A stretch of 64,000 nt of DNA from Tetrapyrgos nigripes (GCA_013368315.1 JAACJM010000179.1:62001-126000), one strand, 5' to 3'. Shown: positions 50,097-61,387, numbered from the stretch's first letter. Notes: generated from the sequence alone by a model not told the origin. Program-made: numbers and translations.

Positions 50097-52742
50097 ATGT
50101 GCTGTCCTCACTGTGTCCATTCTCCTCCAGACTCGGAGTCTCTCGAATCATTTGCTCCAACATCGACCGTCGAGTCTCTTCTCGACACCAACCTACCTCC
50201 TCACCATTCATCTCTTCCGGCTCTCCTTGCCTCTTGCCAAGCCGCCGATTCCTATGTCCAGACTGTAAAGTCTCAAATCAAACACCTTGAAGATACAATC
50301 GCCACTCTCACGGAGAAAGTCGACCAGGCCGCATCCTACGTTACCAAGTACAAAAAAATCCTTCATCCAATCCGGTCCCTTCCCAATGAGGTACTTGCAG
50401 AGATATTTTTCCTCTGTACATCGGACTTGACCAACCCTCTCTGTGTCAACGAGATGCCTTGGGTTTTGGGTCAGGTCTGCCGGAGGTGGAGAGACGTTGC
50501 GCTCAGTGCGCCAAAAATCTACTCCAACATCGCGTTGAAATTGGACACTCCTCGAAGTGAAAATCCTAATCCTCGTGGTTCTGTGACGGGCACCGGTGGA
50601 CCAATTAACATCGCTACAGCTGCTTCGGCCGCTCAAGCCATGTTTGGATTCACCACCTCCACCGGTCAGTTTTCCCCTGCCGTCGTCACTCCGCCCGAAA
50701 CCCCCTTCAACAGTCTTACTTCCAAACAAACCGCCGGTTCCGTATCTCTTCTCTCCACCTATCTCTCTCGTTCTCGAGAATATCCCCTCACCATATGCAT
50801 CTTCTCCGACTACACCAACCACCCACTTTTGTCGCTGTTATACCTCCAGTCCAATCGTTGGAGGAAAGCATTCCTCTCACTTTCCATTGACGGTTTCAAA
50901 TTCCTTTCATCCTCTATCCGTGGCTCAGTTGGAGAACTCGAGATTCTTAACTTGTATGCGCGCATACAGCCAGGCGAAACACGAGCCTCTTGGAATCCTA
51001 CCTACGTCAACCCAATCGACGGTTTCGAGTTCACCCCTAAACTACACTGCCTCTACGCCAAATGTATTCCCAACGTCTCTCTTTCATTCAAACTACCATT
51101 TCAGCAGATAAAGAGGTTCCACTCTGTCGTCGATGGGCCTGAAGCCGTTTGGAAGAGCAAGAACGTGGAGCTGCTGAACATCTTGAGTAAGATGACCAGT
51201 TTGAGAGAGTGTCAGCTGGATTGTGCGCATTCAGCAGACCTTCCGGCCAATCTTTCTCAAATCGTTCATCAACCTCTCCCCTTCCAAACGTCTGCTTCTG
51301 CCGCCAATGCCAATACTCGAAACACTATCATACGCAACACTATCCTCCTCCCAACTCTCCAAACCCTGGTCCTCACGTACACGGGTCCACAGAAACAGAT
51401 TTCTCATCTTACTCAGATCTTCAATGCGTTGACACTTCCCGCATTAAAAGACCTGCATATATTTCCCAAAATGAGGCAAATTGACACTGATGCGTTAGTG
51501 ACCCTGGCGGAGAGGAGTGGGCTTGGGTTTGGACACGAGGCTGGGTCTTGGTCTGGGTTTGCGGCACTCTTTGGTGGCGACGTGTATGATGATGATGTGG
51601 AACAGGGACAAGGCGGTTTGAAGAAGCTACATTTACATCGGACGCCCATTGATGAGGTGAAACTACTCAGAGCGTTCCCTGGGTTGGAAGGCTTGGGTAT
51701 GAAGGTTACGGAGAGTTTGTTGAAGGGGATGGTCACCTCGTCAGGTGGTGCCGAGATATCCGATAGTGCCCTGACGAATACATTGGGTGCCTTGTCGTTT
51801 TCGTCTACGGGCACTCCGTTTGTTGCGGCGGGGTCGGGTGGAAATCTTGGTGTTGGTATTGCGGATACCCTGCTACCGAATTTGAGGACGATGAAGGTTT
51901 ACGGTCAGCCTTCAATTGAGGTACAGGGGCTGTTGGTCGATGTGTTAGAGAGCAGGTGTTTACCTTGGGCTGAGGTACTTGGTTTGCGTCAGGATGACGA
52001 GGACGAGGGTGTTGACGCCCAAGATAGTGAAGCCGACGAAGATGAAGACAATGAGGGTGTTGAGGAAGATAGTCATGAGGAAGGAGAGGCAATGAGTACC
52101 GATATTGATATGAACGGTGAGGAAGATGGCGATGAAGATGCTTCAGGAGACGCGTCGGGGTACGATACCTCGATGGCCATGGCCTCTACGACATTCGAAA
52201 TCGCAGGTCCTTCCACCTTTTCCACTCAATCTCGTTCTCCAACTACTCAACGCGGTCGCAAGTCTTCATCGTCTCATGAAAACGCCTCTTCTAGTTCCAC
52301 CAACCACAACCGTAAACATAATCGCAATTACAATCCTGCCCAAGCCCCTGCCTCTACTTCTACATTTACATATTCGAAACCACACATTCCCGCAATCGAC
52401 CTCGTATCCCTTTCGCCGCACTTTACATGGACTGACGACTGCGCTAGGGAGAGATTTGAGGAGTTGGTTATGAAGGATGTTTCTAGTCCTTTTATACCCA
52501 GTCCTATTGATCCCACTCTCGCTGCCGCTGTAAATTCATTCTCAAATCCTAATCAAACTCCTCTAACTACCATTGTCAATGGAGGTGTTGGTGCAGCAAA
52601 CGTACCCGCTACTGTCACCGCTGCGAATACGATCACACCTGCGCTTGCACCGAAGAAGAAGGGTTCGGAGAGGAAGTATTGGTTGATTGGTGGGAGAGGG
52701 CCTGGGTGCCTTGATGTGAATGCCGTGCCGATTGCAGGTTGA
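50097..52742 (+). CDS. F-box-like protein with acidic region (881 aa, single exon)
   Basis: Begins MCCPHCVHSPPDSESLESF. Residues about 50-90 form a coiled coil (SYVQTVKSQIKHLEDTIATLTEKV), followed by an F-box-like motif at about 93-140 (IRSLPNEVLAEIFFLC, WVLGQVCRRWRDVALSAP). This is the arrangement of the large Agaricomycete F-box-like family. F-box proteins recruit substrates to SCF ubiquitin ligases through Skp1. The middle (about 220-620) is a leucine-patterned region that could be irregular LRRs. Residues about 640-695 are very acidic (DDEDEGVDAQDSEADEDEDN), followed by a Ser/Asn-rich linker. The terminal block (DCARERFEELVMKDVSSPF, KKKGSERKYWLIGGRGPGC) looks conserved. Substrate unknown; no sign of damage. 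Confidence 0.82.
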   Translation: MCCPHCVHSPPDSESLESFAPTSTVESLLDTNLPPHHSSLPALLASCQAADSYVQTVKSQIKHLEDTIATLTEKVDQAASYVTKYKKILHPIRSLPNEVLAEIFFLCTSDLTNPLCVNEMPWVLGQVCRRWRDVALSAPKIYSNIALKLDTPRSENPNPRGSVTGTGGPINIATAASAAQAMFGFTTSTGQFSPAVVTPPETPFNSLTSKQTAGSVSLLSTYLSRSREYPLTICIFSDYTNHPLLSLLYLQSNRWRKAFLSLSIDGFKFLSSSIRGSVGELEILNLYARIQPGETRASWNPTYVNPIDGFEFTPKLHCLYAKCIPNVSLSFKLPFQQIKRFHSVVDGPEAVWKSKNVELLNILSKMTSLRECQLDCAHSADLPANLSQIVHQPLPFQTSASAANANTRNTIIRNTILLPTLQTLVLTYTGPQKQISHLTQIFNALTLPALKDLHIFPKMRQIDTDALVTLAERSGLGFGHEAGSWSGFAALFGGDVYDDDVEQGQGGLKKLHLHRTPIDEVKLLRAFPGLEGLGMKVTESLLKGMVTSSGGAEISDSALTNTLGALSFSSTGTPFVAAGSGGNLGVGIADTLLPNLRTMKVYGQPSIEVQGLLVDVLESRCLPWAEVLGLRQDDEDEGVDAQDSEADEDEDNEGVEEDSHEEGEAMSTDIDMNGEEDGDEDASGDASGYDTSMAMASTTFEIAGPSTFSTQSRSPTTQRGRKSSSSHENASSSSTNHNRKHNRNYNPAQAPASTSTFTYSKPHIPAIDLVSLSPHFTWTDDCARERFEELVMKDVSSPFIPSPIDPTLAAAVNSFSNPNQTPLTTIVNGGVGAANVPATVTAANTITPALAPKKKGSERKYWLIGGRGPGCLDVNAVPIAG

Positions 52743-54370
52743 ACTTTAGAGTACACTACTTTCACTATAAACTCCTATGTACAGGGACACGATCACCGTC
52801 ATGAACAGACCATTTAGGCTATATTATTTTGGATTGTGGTCAACGTAGGCTAGTACATACATTACTGCTACTGTGGTATAGTAGCTCTACTTGCACTGTC
52901 AGTGTAGTACTAGTAACCGTAATCACTTTCGTGCAGACGCATCAAAGAGACAGCTTTTCCGCTGAACCGACGAAGGAAGGAATCAGCAGCAGAGTGCATA
53001 CCTGAAAGACCACGCTCATTTCCCTCTGGAGTGAGTTAAAGATATATACCTTTCTTTTCTGGAAAACTTATATTTGGTGCAGGTACTTCACCAAAATTAC
53101 GAAGCAGATTTGTGTGGTATAAGGCGACTATTGACGTGAGTGACGGTCACTTGGTCACTTCAAGTTGGAGCTAGGTTCCGCTTCAAGTTCTTATGCATAT
53201 CTTCCTTCCCTATCTGCAGCAAATAGAACGCAAACTGTCTTCAATGTCTAATCAGACCCATATAACCCCTCAAGGTCAGTCTGCTACTTGGTACTTCTGT
53301 TCGCGACCTTAGTTTCTGATCATGTTGTCTATCTGTTTTACATAGGCACACCCAACAGTAACCAATATTCCGTGGCCAGAAGTTAATTAGGAAACATCAA
53401 ATCTCTGGTGCTCGAAAACGGATTCGAAAACTTTAAATTTCCGAAGCCTCGGCAAGCGATCCGATTGGCTCGGATCCGCTTCCGATAAATTTCTGAAGCA
53501 CGAAAACCTTTCGTTTTCAAATGAGTTTCCTGGTCCCTCGAAAACTTGACCTTTCCGAACTAACTTTTGGCCAATGAATATTGGCTAGTGCTGGGTGTGA
53601 GGCATTACCGCGACACTACAAGCACAACACGCAACCTTCATCTCCCTCGCTGCCAAAACAGTGACCTTGGATGCAGAACTACAAAAGATAAAAGCTCTGT
53701 ATACTCAACTCTGGCGAGCATGAACGGGGAGCGTCAGAGATCCTTTTGAAGGGAATGGTATGGATGAAGATGGGACAGGAGGGACCACGGGTTTGGGTAT
53801 GAGTATGAGTGGATTAAGCGTTGGATGATCATCTTGAGCACCTGTATTCCGGGCTTGACATTCCATAATCTCGCCATTTGGGTCCCGATGTTGAAGGGGG
53901 GTACGAAAGTTATTCTATGGACATCATCATGGTTGTGAGCATTTTCAGAATTGACCTCTGTTTTGGACTGATGTTATTTTGTAGCCCAGCTCAGAGCACA
54001 GATATCCTGGACCTGAGCAAAGACACGCTAGTCTGACTCTTCTTCCTCTTGTTAAGCAGGCATGGTACGGTCCTGTACACTACTAAATGCAGTGGCAACT
54101 ACGCTACTTACCTGGGGATAAGTGATAGCTTGTTAGGCTTGTTAGAGGCTTGTAGAGCGATGTGGGTTAAGTATGAAACTTGTTATTTGGAGGACTATCT
54201 ACGAGTCCTTATATACCTTTGAGGAGGTACAAATACATGTAAACTAATACTAGAGTAACAATAAGATTCTATTGTACTTGATAGTACAATGCTGGTTTCG
54301 TACACTATTGTCGTACTACATCTATTGTCTATATAATCTTATTGTTCTATTTATAACTACTACTATTGTT
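52743..54370. other. gene-free stretch
   Basis: No gene is recognised. A region at about 53400-53560 is rich in 'cgaaaac', 'ttccga' and 'tttctgaagc' words in both orientations and may be an old inverted-repeat element. 54190-54360 is AT-rich with repeated 'tattgt' and 'tactatt'. Function unknown. Confidence 0.4.
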
Positions 54371-55470
54371 CTACATAGATGACATTGATGGCTGCAACTG
54401 AATGCGCCAATTCAACACCTCTGACCCGATAGCCTCCAAGAAAAGACGAAGCACATGGGATCTGCAGTGAAGAGTCATTCTGTCCTCTATAGAAGCAGCT
54501 ACTCGCCAATGATCCAATAGATCAGCCCAAGCCACAATTTGTGAGTTGAGACATGCTTGAGCCCTTGATCCTGCATTGAGATAAGACCTCCATATGCCCT
54601 CTATGATTGCTGGAGAGTCACTCTCTCTACTAGTTGCTGTCCAGTCACTGTCCTCCCAGAAAATGTCTATCCATGGAACAGATCCTTGGAATCCGAACAC
54701 ACCAAGGATACAACAGTTGAAAGTATCCATATTGGCTATGGTGATATAGGCCTTGCTGTCAAATCTCTTCTCGAAAATATCTGGTGGAAAGGTTTTCAAG
54801 AGGATGTAATCTTGACACTTGAACAGTACCATAAATCCCAGGTTGGGAAAGTCCAGCGTTTGTGTCAAAAAGTCATGATTATAATTTTCCTTTGGAATAT
54901 ACTCTGTTTCAAAGATCTGAGGAGTTGCCTGTCTGTTCATAAGCAACAGATAAGTAGCTGCTGGTGTTCAACTGTTCCAAAACCCTGTCCATCCAGTAAT
55001 TAAAAACTGTCTCAAAGGTTTTGTAAATATCGCCAAAGTGGAAAAATGCAATGCAATATGTCCACACGTAGATGGAGAAAGACTCTGTGGCACTCGTTGT
55101 GGATCTGTATGCCAAAGTAATGAGTTCGTTAGTTTTGACCTGGGTAGTGCCATTACTGAGGATACAGGATGGGGATGGCTCAGCTGTGCAGACAAAATGT
55201 TGGGCAGAAGGGAGTAGTGTAACATGGGGACCACTCAATATGCTTGACTCCTCGTGTTGTCTTGGAGGCGAGCTTCTCCTTCACAGTGAGTTCTTTCATT
55301 GTCTCAGGTGCAAAGGGCAACTGAGGAGAATTGAGCACCAGTGTATCTGCATGACAGCAAACGTAGCATTGCTTGCTTGTCTCCCAAAGGTAGACAGATA
55401 TGCAACTGTTGTCCTTCTCTGACCAGCAATGCAGAGATGCAATGAATACACCCTTCTGGAAGCATGAAGG
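54371..55470 (-). pseudogene. divergent HET C-terminal relic lacking the HET domain
   Basis: Three minus-strand frames give the family C-terminus in order: KGVFIASLHCWSEKDNSCISVYL; then VTLLPSAQHFVCTAEPSPSC; and FPPDIFEKRFDSKAYITI, FGFQGSVPWIDIF, IEGIWRSYLNAGSRAQACL and RSHVLRLF. Breaks lie near 55235 and 54945. It is more diverged than any other copy. The N-terminal 280 codons are missing, and sequence upstream of about 55470 is repeat-rich, followed by the presumed retroelement LTR. Not functional as a HET protein. Confidence 0.82.
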
Positions 55471-55480
55471 GTCAGTGGTG

Positions 55481-55692
55481 TAAGAGAAGAGTACTTGTAA
55501 GTAAAAGTACTCAGGTTCACACAATGTAGTGGGAACAACTGAATTAGATGTACTACAGTACCTGTAAGAGAAGAGTACTTGTAAGTAAAAGTACTGTAGT
55601 AAATATAATGAAGTTAGTAATATGTAAGTAAGTAAATATAGGCAGAAAGGACACACCTCAGGTTCACACAACGTAGTGGGAACAACTGAGGT
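55481..55692. repeat. two interleaved direct repeats
   Basis: A 32-bp string starting 'gtaagagaagagtacttg' occurs at about 55479-55510 and 55565-55596. A 33-bp string starting 'ctcaggttcacacaa' occurs at about 55509-55541 and 55657-55690. Together they form an a-b-a-b order, so one composite unit was duplicated. The array abuts the presumed LTR end at 55694. Confidence 0.7.
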
Positions 55693-55693
55693 G

Positions 55694-56304
55694 TGTCAGA
55701 TGAGGTCGTACAGTATATGTGAGGCTTAGTACAGGTGGATCAGATACATAACCTGTTAAGTCCAGGCAGATCCTAGCGTTAGGAAACATGTCGGATCCAA
55801 GCGGAAGTCTTATTGGGGTTTTTGGGAAAGGATAAAGACGAATCCGGGCGGAACCGGTAGTCTCTGAGATCGAAGTATAAGGAAGACACGGAATGGAATC
55901 CGTTAGGACGGTACTATGTTGTCTGAAGTCAGATGAAGTTAGGAGACCAGCTAATTCGATTTTAGACTTAAGCTATCTACTACAAAGTTGCTAGCTTAAG
56001 TACTACTTCGGAAACTATCGGAATGAAGAGGAGTAAGATTGGGATGGTTCGGAAATGAAGGAAAAGCACATGGTGCTGTTGGAGATGGATGGAGTACTGC
56101 AGATGAAGTGGAAACAAAGTGGAACGGATTGGAGATGAAGTGGAGTAAGTTTGGAGATTAGATACGAGCTGTCCGGTAGTTATCCGAAATGAATGATTGG
56201 AAAGTGTTCGGGATGAAAGGGAATGAAGTTTGAAATAAAAGAAAGAGAAGTTCGGAAAAGAATCGGATGCGACCGGAAGGATGTACGGAAGCATAGATAT
56301 TACA
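55694..56304 (-). repeat. putative 3' LTR (611 bp)
   Basis: On the minus strand it would run from TGTAATATCTATG (56304 downward) to CATCTGACA (ending 55694), i.e. 5'-TG..CA-3' ends. It is preceded by the purine tract AAGAGGGGGATAC. The 5' copy is not in the window, so the boundaries are inferred only from the TG..CA ends and the tract. Confidence 0.5.
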
Positions 56305-56540
56305 GTATCCCCCTCTTAGGCCTCGAGCCCTCGAGAGGCATGGAAACGAATAGTAATCCGTCGGAATGAAGTTGAAAAGACAATAGAAGAAAAAATAGAA
56401 AAAGGGTGAACCCCGGAAAATGAACAATGGAATCGGAAATGAATGGAAACGATCGGGATTGTGAATGGTTTCTAAATTAAGTAATTGGTAACGAAATGAA
56501 CAGGAAACAATAAGGATGGTCTGTGCACAAATTTGAAAAC

Positions 56541-56594
56541 GTATAAAAGGGAGAAGTCCTCAGAAGCAGAGCAAAACCAACTTCACCGTTATCA
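56541..56594 (+). promoter_or_regulatory. TATA box of the antisense Zn2Cys6 gene
   Basis: 'gtataaaaggg' at 56541-56551 lies about 45-50 bp before the ATG at 56595, in plus orientation and outside the presumed LTR. This suggests the antisense gene has its own promoter. Confidence 0.55.
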
Positions 56595-57617
56595 ATGTCT
56601 TCCACCACCTCCTACGTTCCCCTTGACGTCTCCATGCTCCTGACGGAGTATATGACCGAATGGACAACGTCCAACGTAAAACCTCCGGCTCCTGTGCAAC
56701 CCAAACCTTTGGTGGAGAAAATGATCGATGATAGTATGAGGGTGATGGAAAAGCATCGGGTCCGTCAGGAAAATAAAAATGGTGCGTGATCTTTTTTTTT
56801 GAATTGGGTTTTCCACGGATGCTAACGGAATCGGCTTCAGCTCAACAAGCACATGAAGTTCTGATGGAGGAATACGAGGCTGCGCAGGAGTTGATGGAGT
56901 TGTGGTTGGAGCAGCGGAAAGACGCGGAAAAGGCGAAGAAGGAGGAATTGGAGGCTGAGGAGAGGAAACGGCTGGAGGAATGGGCAAGGAAGGAGAAGGA
57001 GCGGACCGAACGGGGCACGGAGGTGGAAGTGGAGCATTCCGATGTGGGCCCTTCAGAGAAGGCGAGAGGAAAGAGAAAAGCGAATTCTGGACCGAGTAGT
57101 CCTTGTGCGGCTCGGAGGCGACGTAGGGACGAGGGATCTGGAGATGATGACTCGGAAAGTGAGGAAGAGGTTGAGGTGGAGAAGGGAGAGGCGTATGCCG
57201 AGGTACGTGGTTTTTTCTGTTTTTCTACCTTCGGATTGTGACCTTAATTTTCTGTAGCGGTGTTCCCAGTGTACCCGGCTCAGTTTGGAGTGCACGTCCC
57301 AAGGCAACGGGAAACGTGCTTGCGAGTCCTGCGCGGCATCACGCGTGGGGTGTAGTTTCACCAGTCGGAAGGCTGTCATTCCCGACATCTCGACCCTTTG
57401 TGCCATACAGTTGGCCCAACTCCGTCGCCTCATCCATATGGGGAATGTGATAGAGGTGATCGCGGCAGCGTCGGATATCACGCTTCCCAGAATGGAGGAT
57501 GAGGAATGGACGGGAATGGAGGCAAGATTGTTGGACATGCCGGAATCGCTCGGAAAGCCGAAGAAGAAGGGAAAGGGGAAGAAACCGAGATCAAAGGCAG
57601 TGGTAGAGGAAGATTGA
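56595..57617 (+). CDS. coiled-coil/acidic protein with Zn2Cys6-like cluster, antisense within the retroelement (302 aa)
   Basis: Exons 56595-56781, 56841-57202 and 57258-57617 join in frame with GT..AG introns of 59 and 55 bp. The start is MSSTTSYVPLDVSMLLTEYM. Residues 65-120 form a charged coiled coil (EYEAAQELMELWLEQRKDAE). A Lys/Arg patch (EKARGKRKA) and an acidic tract follow (DDDSESEEEVEVEKGE). The third exon opens with RCSQC..C..ACESC..GC, spacing C-x2-C-x6-C-x9-C-x2-C-x6-C, a perfect Zn2Cys6 pattern. Unusually, this cluster is central/C-terminal and no fungal transcription-factor middle region follows. The tail is basic (KKKGKGKKPRSK). It lies between the chromodomain end and the presumed 3' LTR, on the opposite strand from gag-pol. 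All exons are intact although the retroelement is not. The function is unknown; DNA or RNA binding is an inference. Confidence 0.75.
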
Positions 57618-57844
57618 GGAAAGGGATGGATGTGCGCCGGACGCGATGGACATGAATAATTGTATATAGATTTTTTTTGTAATGGATACTCGACCGGACC
57701 CGGATGGGCAAAAAACTTTCTTGGAACAAATTTTCAAGTGAAGTTAAGATGCGATCGGAGTAAAAGGAAAAATGAGAAAAAATAGAATAAATCGAAATTA
57801 GTGAAGAGTGCTGGAAGGGATGGAAAACGTCGGAAAGATGAGGA
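57618..57844. other. spacer between the antisense gene and the chromodomain end
   Basis: An AT-rich convergent spacer ('gaataattgtatatagattttttttg' near 57653-57680) that probably serves as the 3' region of both transcripts. No gene. Confidence 0.45.
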
Positions 57845-58726
57845 TTAAGATGAAATTGGAAGAGGACTGGGTTTGTTCGCATTTTTCTGATGGTACTTGT
57901 CTATAGCTTCTTCGGCTGTAAGCTCATCCGCAGGGAGCCAGGAAAATTCTTCGTCAGTGCCTTCGTAACCAGACCACTGTACCAAATATAGTAGAGGACA
58001 TTTCCGACAGCGCCGATCGATTTTCGAGTCTAAGATTTCAGTGATTTCATATTCAAGTTCACCTTCAATCTCGACCGGAGCGGGTGGATCTGGGATATGA
58101 TTTGGAATTGTGTTGGGAACAGCGGGTTTGAGTTGGGACACATGGAAAACGGGGTGGATCCCACAGAGATAGTCAGGGAGCTTTATGGCATAGGAAAGAG
58201 AGCTGGGGCGAGAGAGAACTTTGAATGGGCCAAGGAATTTCTCGGAGAACTTTGGAGTGGGTCTTGTAGTTTTTATGTGTTTTGCGGACACAAAAACTTC
58301 GGAACCGATAGGGATTTCTCGTAAATCCAGACGGCGTTTGTTGGCCTGTACCTTGTAACATTTCTGAGCTTCCGGAATCTCATCCCGAAGGAAACCATGA
58401 AGTTCCTCGAGATTGACAACGAAATGTCGGGTGCGCTCGGAAGCGAGATTGTAGTCGGGATGAACCATTAAGTTTGGGTGAAACCCTTTATTTGCGAAGA
58501 AGGGTGTGATTCCGGTGGAAGCGTTCAGAGCGTTGTTGTAAGCGAATTCGGCAATGGGAAGTAGGGAAGACCAATTATCCTGTTGGTAAGAACAATAGAT
58601 CTGGATGTACTGCTCGAGTGTCTGATTGGTGCGCTCAGTTTGTCCGTCAGCTTCCGGGTGATAACCCGAAGTGAAGTGAAGTTCCATATTCAAAGCTTTT
58701 CCTAAGGATCGGAAAAAATGGGAAAC
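57845..58726 (-). pseudogene. integrase C-terminal half and chromodomain
   Basis: The frame continues integrase after the insertion: SHFFRSLGKALNMELHFTSG, then HPEADGQTERTNQTLEQYIQ, which contains the catalytic Glu of the D,D-E triad. It passes through the GPF/Y-type motif (FLGPFKVL, HPVFHVSQLKP) to a chromodomain (YEITEILDSKIDRR, LYLVQWSGYEGTDEEFSWLP). Chromodomains guide integration to methylated-histone chromatin. The frame itself is open to the stop at 57845. It is separated from the rest of integrase by the 58727-60170 insertion. Confidence 0.9.
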
Positions 58727-60170
58727 AATAATAGGCTGGCTAGTGGATAATGCTAATAGCTTCGAAGATTGAAGCTAACAACACCAAAAACACACAAACA
58801 CCAATCCTGCTATATAATGCGAGGTGATCCAAAGTGACAGAACACTCGTATAACTTGTGTAGCTTAAAGGTAAACGGCTCTAGAACCGATTGGGGAACAA
58901 TAGGGGGTTCAACAATAACAATGGTCACAATTGACAGTCTTCTTGACTTTGAGATAAACACAATAAGAGGCCAATTGCCTAGATCTTCAATAACACAATG
59001 AGGCCAATATGCCTAAGTTCAATAAACACAATATGGGGCCAGTATGCCAATGCAATCACAACAATCTTTGTCTTAGGGTGAACTAATGTTCGAGTCTTTA
59101 AAGTTTTGGGTTTTTGTAGAAATTCCTATTGATATAAAGCTGGCCTGGGCAAGCGAGAGACCTAATCTTCTCTTGAGAGTTATCCAGAATCCGCAGCAAT
59201 ACACGCGAGTACTAATCTATTTTCTAGCTACGAGTACTTCGTCCTTTTATACTCTAGAGGTCCTAGAACTGTACAGTAGCTAATATTATTTAAAGTCCGC
59301 AATATTATATAGTGAAACATGAGAGATTGAATGAAAGTAACTAAGGAGAGAGATACGCGAACAGTATTTACATGAATCGTCCAATCAGAATATGTACAGA
59401 GTCCTCGCGAGAGGGCCAGGGTATATGTGGCACATGCTAGCTTCTTGGTAATGGAGGTCTAGAGCGGTACTCGTACCGGTAACCTCATTGGGTATCACAT
59501 GCGAACCTCTTCCAATGCTCGCGAGCGGTCTTTCATAGGTTCCGATATCTCCATCCCTACTAGAGTCCTCTAGAGGGCCTCAGTAAGTCTCTAGATCCGT
59601 CGGAACTATCTTCTTTGGTGTCTTTAGGAGGGGAGAGGTAGATCTTGATCATTTGGCAACATCACGATGATCTTAGCTTTAGCTTGAGTAGATCTAGCCA
59701 GGTTCGCGAACTATCAGAACGTCTCCAGGATACTTCACGAAGGCACCTATCTGAGGTTTCTCCTTGTTATCATTCATCTCCTTTAGTCTCGTATCTTATC
59801 TTCTTGAGTCTATGTCACGTTGGTAATCCCATGGATCGTGAAATAGAGGTAACGCGTACTTATACTGCTCGCAAGGTAGCTACTCATGACAAGTGCCTTG
59901 GGTATGTACGTATAAATGTATACGAGCAGTCTAGTACTCGAACATCGAACTTAGTAGCTTGAGGGACTTATGTACCATCCTCTCAAGGCTACTTATCCTT
60001 ATTTCGTATCGCGCTCGCGAACGTTCCCTCTAGTATCACTTTAACTGATAGTTCGGGCTTGCTTCAGTTCTTATTCCCTAGTAATGACACATTATGTCTG
60101 TATACTTGAATATATATATGCAATTCGACTAGTGATAATCGAATTTTCGATAGGCGTATCAACGAATTCG
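58727..60170. mobile_element. 1.44-kb unidentified insertion in the integrase gene
   Basis: Removing 58727-60170 and one copy of a 3-bp duplication (AAC, at 58724-58726 and 60171-60173) restores the integrase frame GSEFVSHFFRS exactly. The insert has no ORF longer than about 100 codons and no clear terminal inverted repeats. It starts AATAATAGGC and ends GGCGTATCAA. Near 58948-59065 three imperfect copies of a 'aacacaat..ggccaatatgcc' unit occur. 'ctagtg(g)ataat' appears near both ends in direct orientation. The element class is unknown. Confidence 0.75.
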
Positions 60171-61387
60171 GAACCGTGGTCGGAGGTGACATGGTTAGGA
60201 ACACCATGCTTAGAAAAAACATGAAGAACGAATAATTCCGCGAGCTGTTCCGATGTAATGGTATCATGAGTTGGAATGAAGATTCCCTGTTTGGATGCAC
60301 GGTCCACAATTACCAGGATTGCTGTGTATCCGTTGGAATCCGGTAGTTGTTCAATAAAATCCATGGAAATCAAATCCCACGGACGGACCGGTACAGGAAG
60401 TGGTTTTAAGAGACCATAAGGACGATGTCGACGAGGCTTGTTGCGACCACAAACCGTACAGGAAGTGACATAATCCCGAATGAATTCTCGGACCTTTGGC
60501 CAGGTATAGTGGCGTCGGATAAGGTCAAGCGTCTGGTTTTGTCCGAAGTGTCCTGCTAGGGAATGGTCGTGGTGCTGTCGCAAAACTTGAAGTCTAAGGT
60601 CGGAAGCACCAGGAACGAAAATCCTATTGTCCAAGTGTAGTAACCCGGATTCATCGAGTTTCCATCGGGATGATGAGGAATCCTTAGCTAGTTTGAGACC
60701 GGCTTGTGATTCTGGATCGGAAGCGTAGGATTCTCGGATTGTGGAATGGAGTTTCTCGATATCCATGATAATGGATGCACGGAGTACGGGTCCTTCGAGG
60801 AAAGAGGCTCGGAGCGATTCGGAAAGCTGTTCTTGGGTGAAGACAGGGCGGAAATTCTGCGGATTAACTTTGGCGTAGTCACTATCCCCCTCTTTTGGGT
60901 AGACGTCCCATCGTCTAGTGAGTGATTCTGGTTTTGCACCTAGTTTACCCAGTCAGAACCGGATAATGAGATTGAAAGCGGAAAGATACTCGGACCATCG
61001 GACTTGTCGTCGTGTTAGAATTTTGGTGGTCAAAAAATATTCCAAATTCTTGTGATCGGTAATGACATCGATAGGGGATCCAGAGCCTTCCAAGTAGTGT
61101 CGCCAGATTTGGAAAGCTTCAAAAATGGCAAGCAGTTCCTTATCGTGAACATCGTAATTGAGTTCGGCGGATTGTAAGGTGCGTGAATGGAATGCGATGG
61201 GATGAATCTCTCCAGAATCATACTGGAGAGAGAGGATTGCGGCGATAGCGTAGTCAGAAGCGTCGGTTTCGACGATGATTTTTTGGTTCGGAACCCAATG
61301 ACCAAGGATCGGAGCGGAAGTAAAAGTGTGCTTAAGGTAATCAAAAGATTCCTGGCATGCCTGCGTCCATTTCCACTGGATAGCTTT
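60171..61387 (-). pseudogene. RNase H and N-terminal integrase segment
   Basis: RNase H (about 61360-60940) is readable as IIVETDASDYAIAAILSLQ and FHSRTLQSAELNYDVHDKELLAI. An in-frame TGA at about 60960 replaces the Arg of the usual IRFRPGKLG. Integrase follows with an HHCC zinc finger (HFGQNQTLDLIRRHYTWP, CTVCGRNKPRRH) and the core to DLISMDFIEQLPDS and HGVPNHVTSDHGSEFV, supplying the two Asp of the D,D-E triad. The insertion then cuts the gene, separating these from the Glu. Confidence 0.88.
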
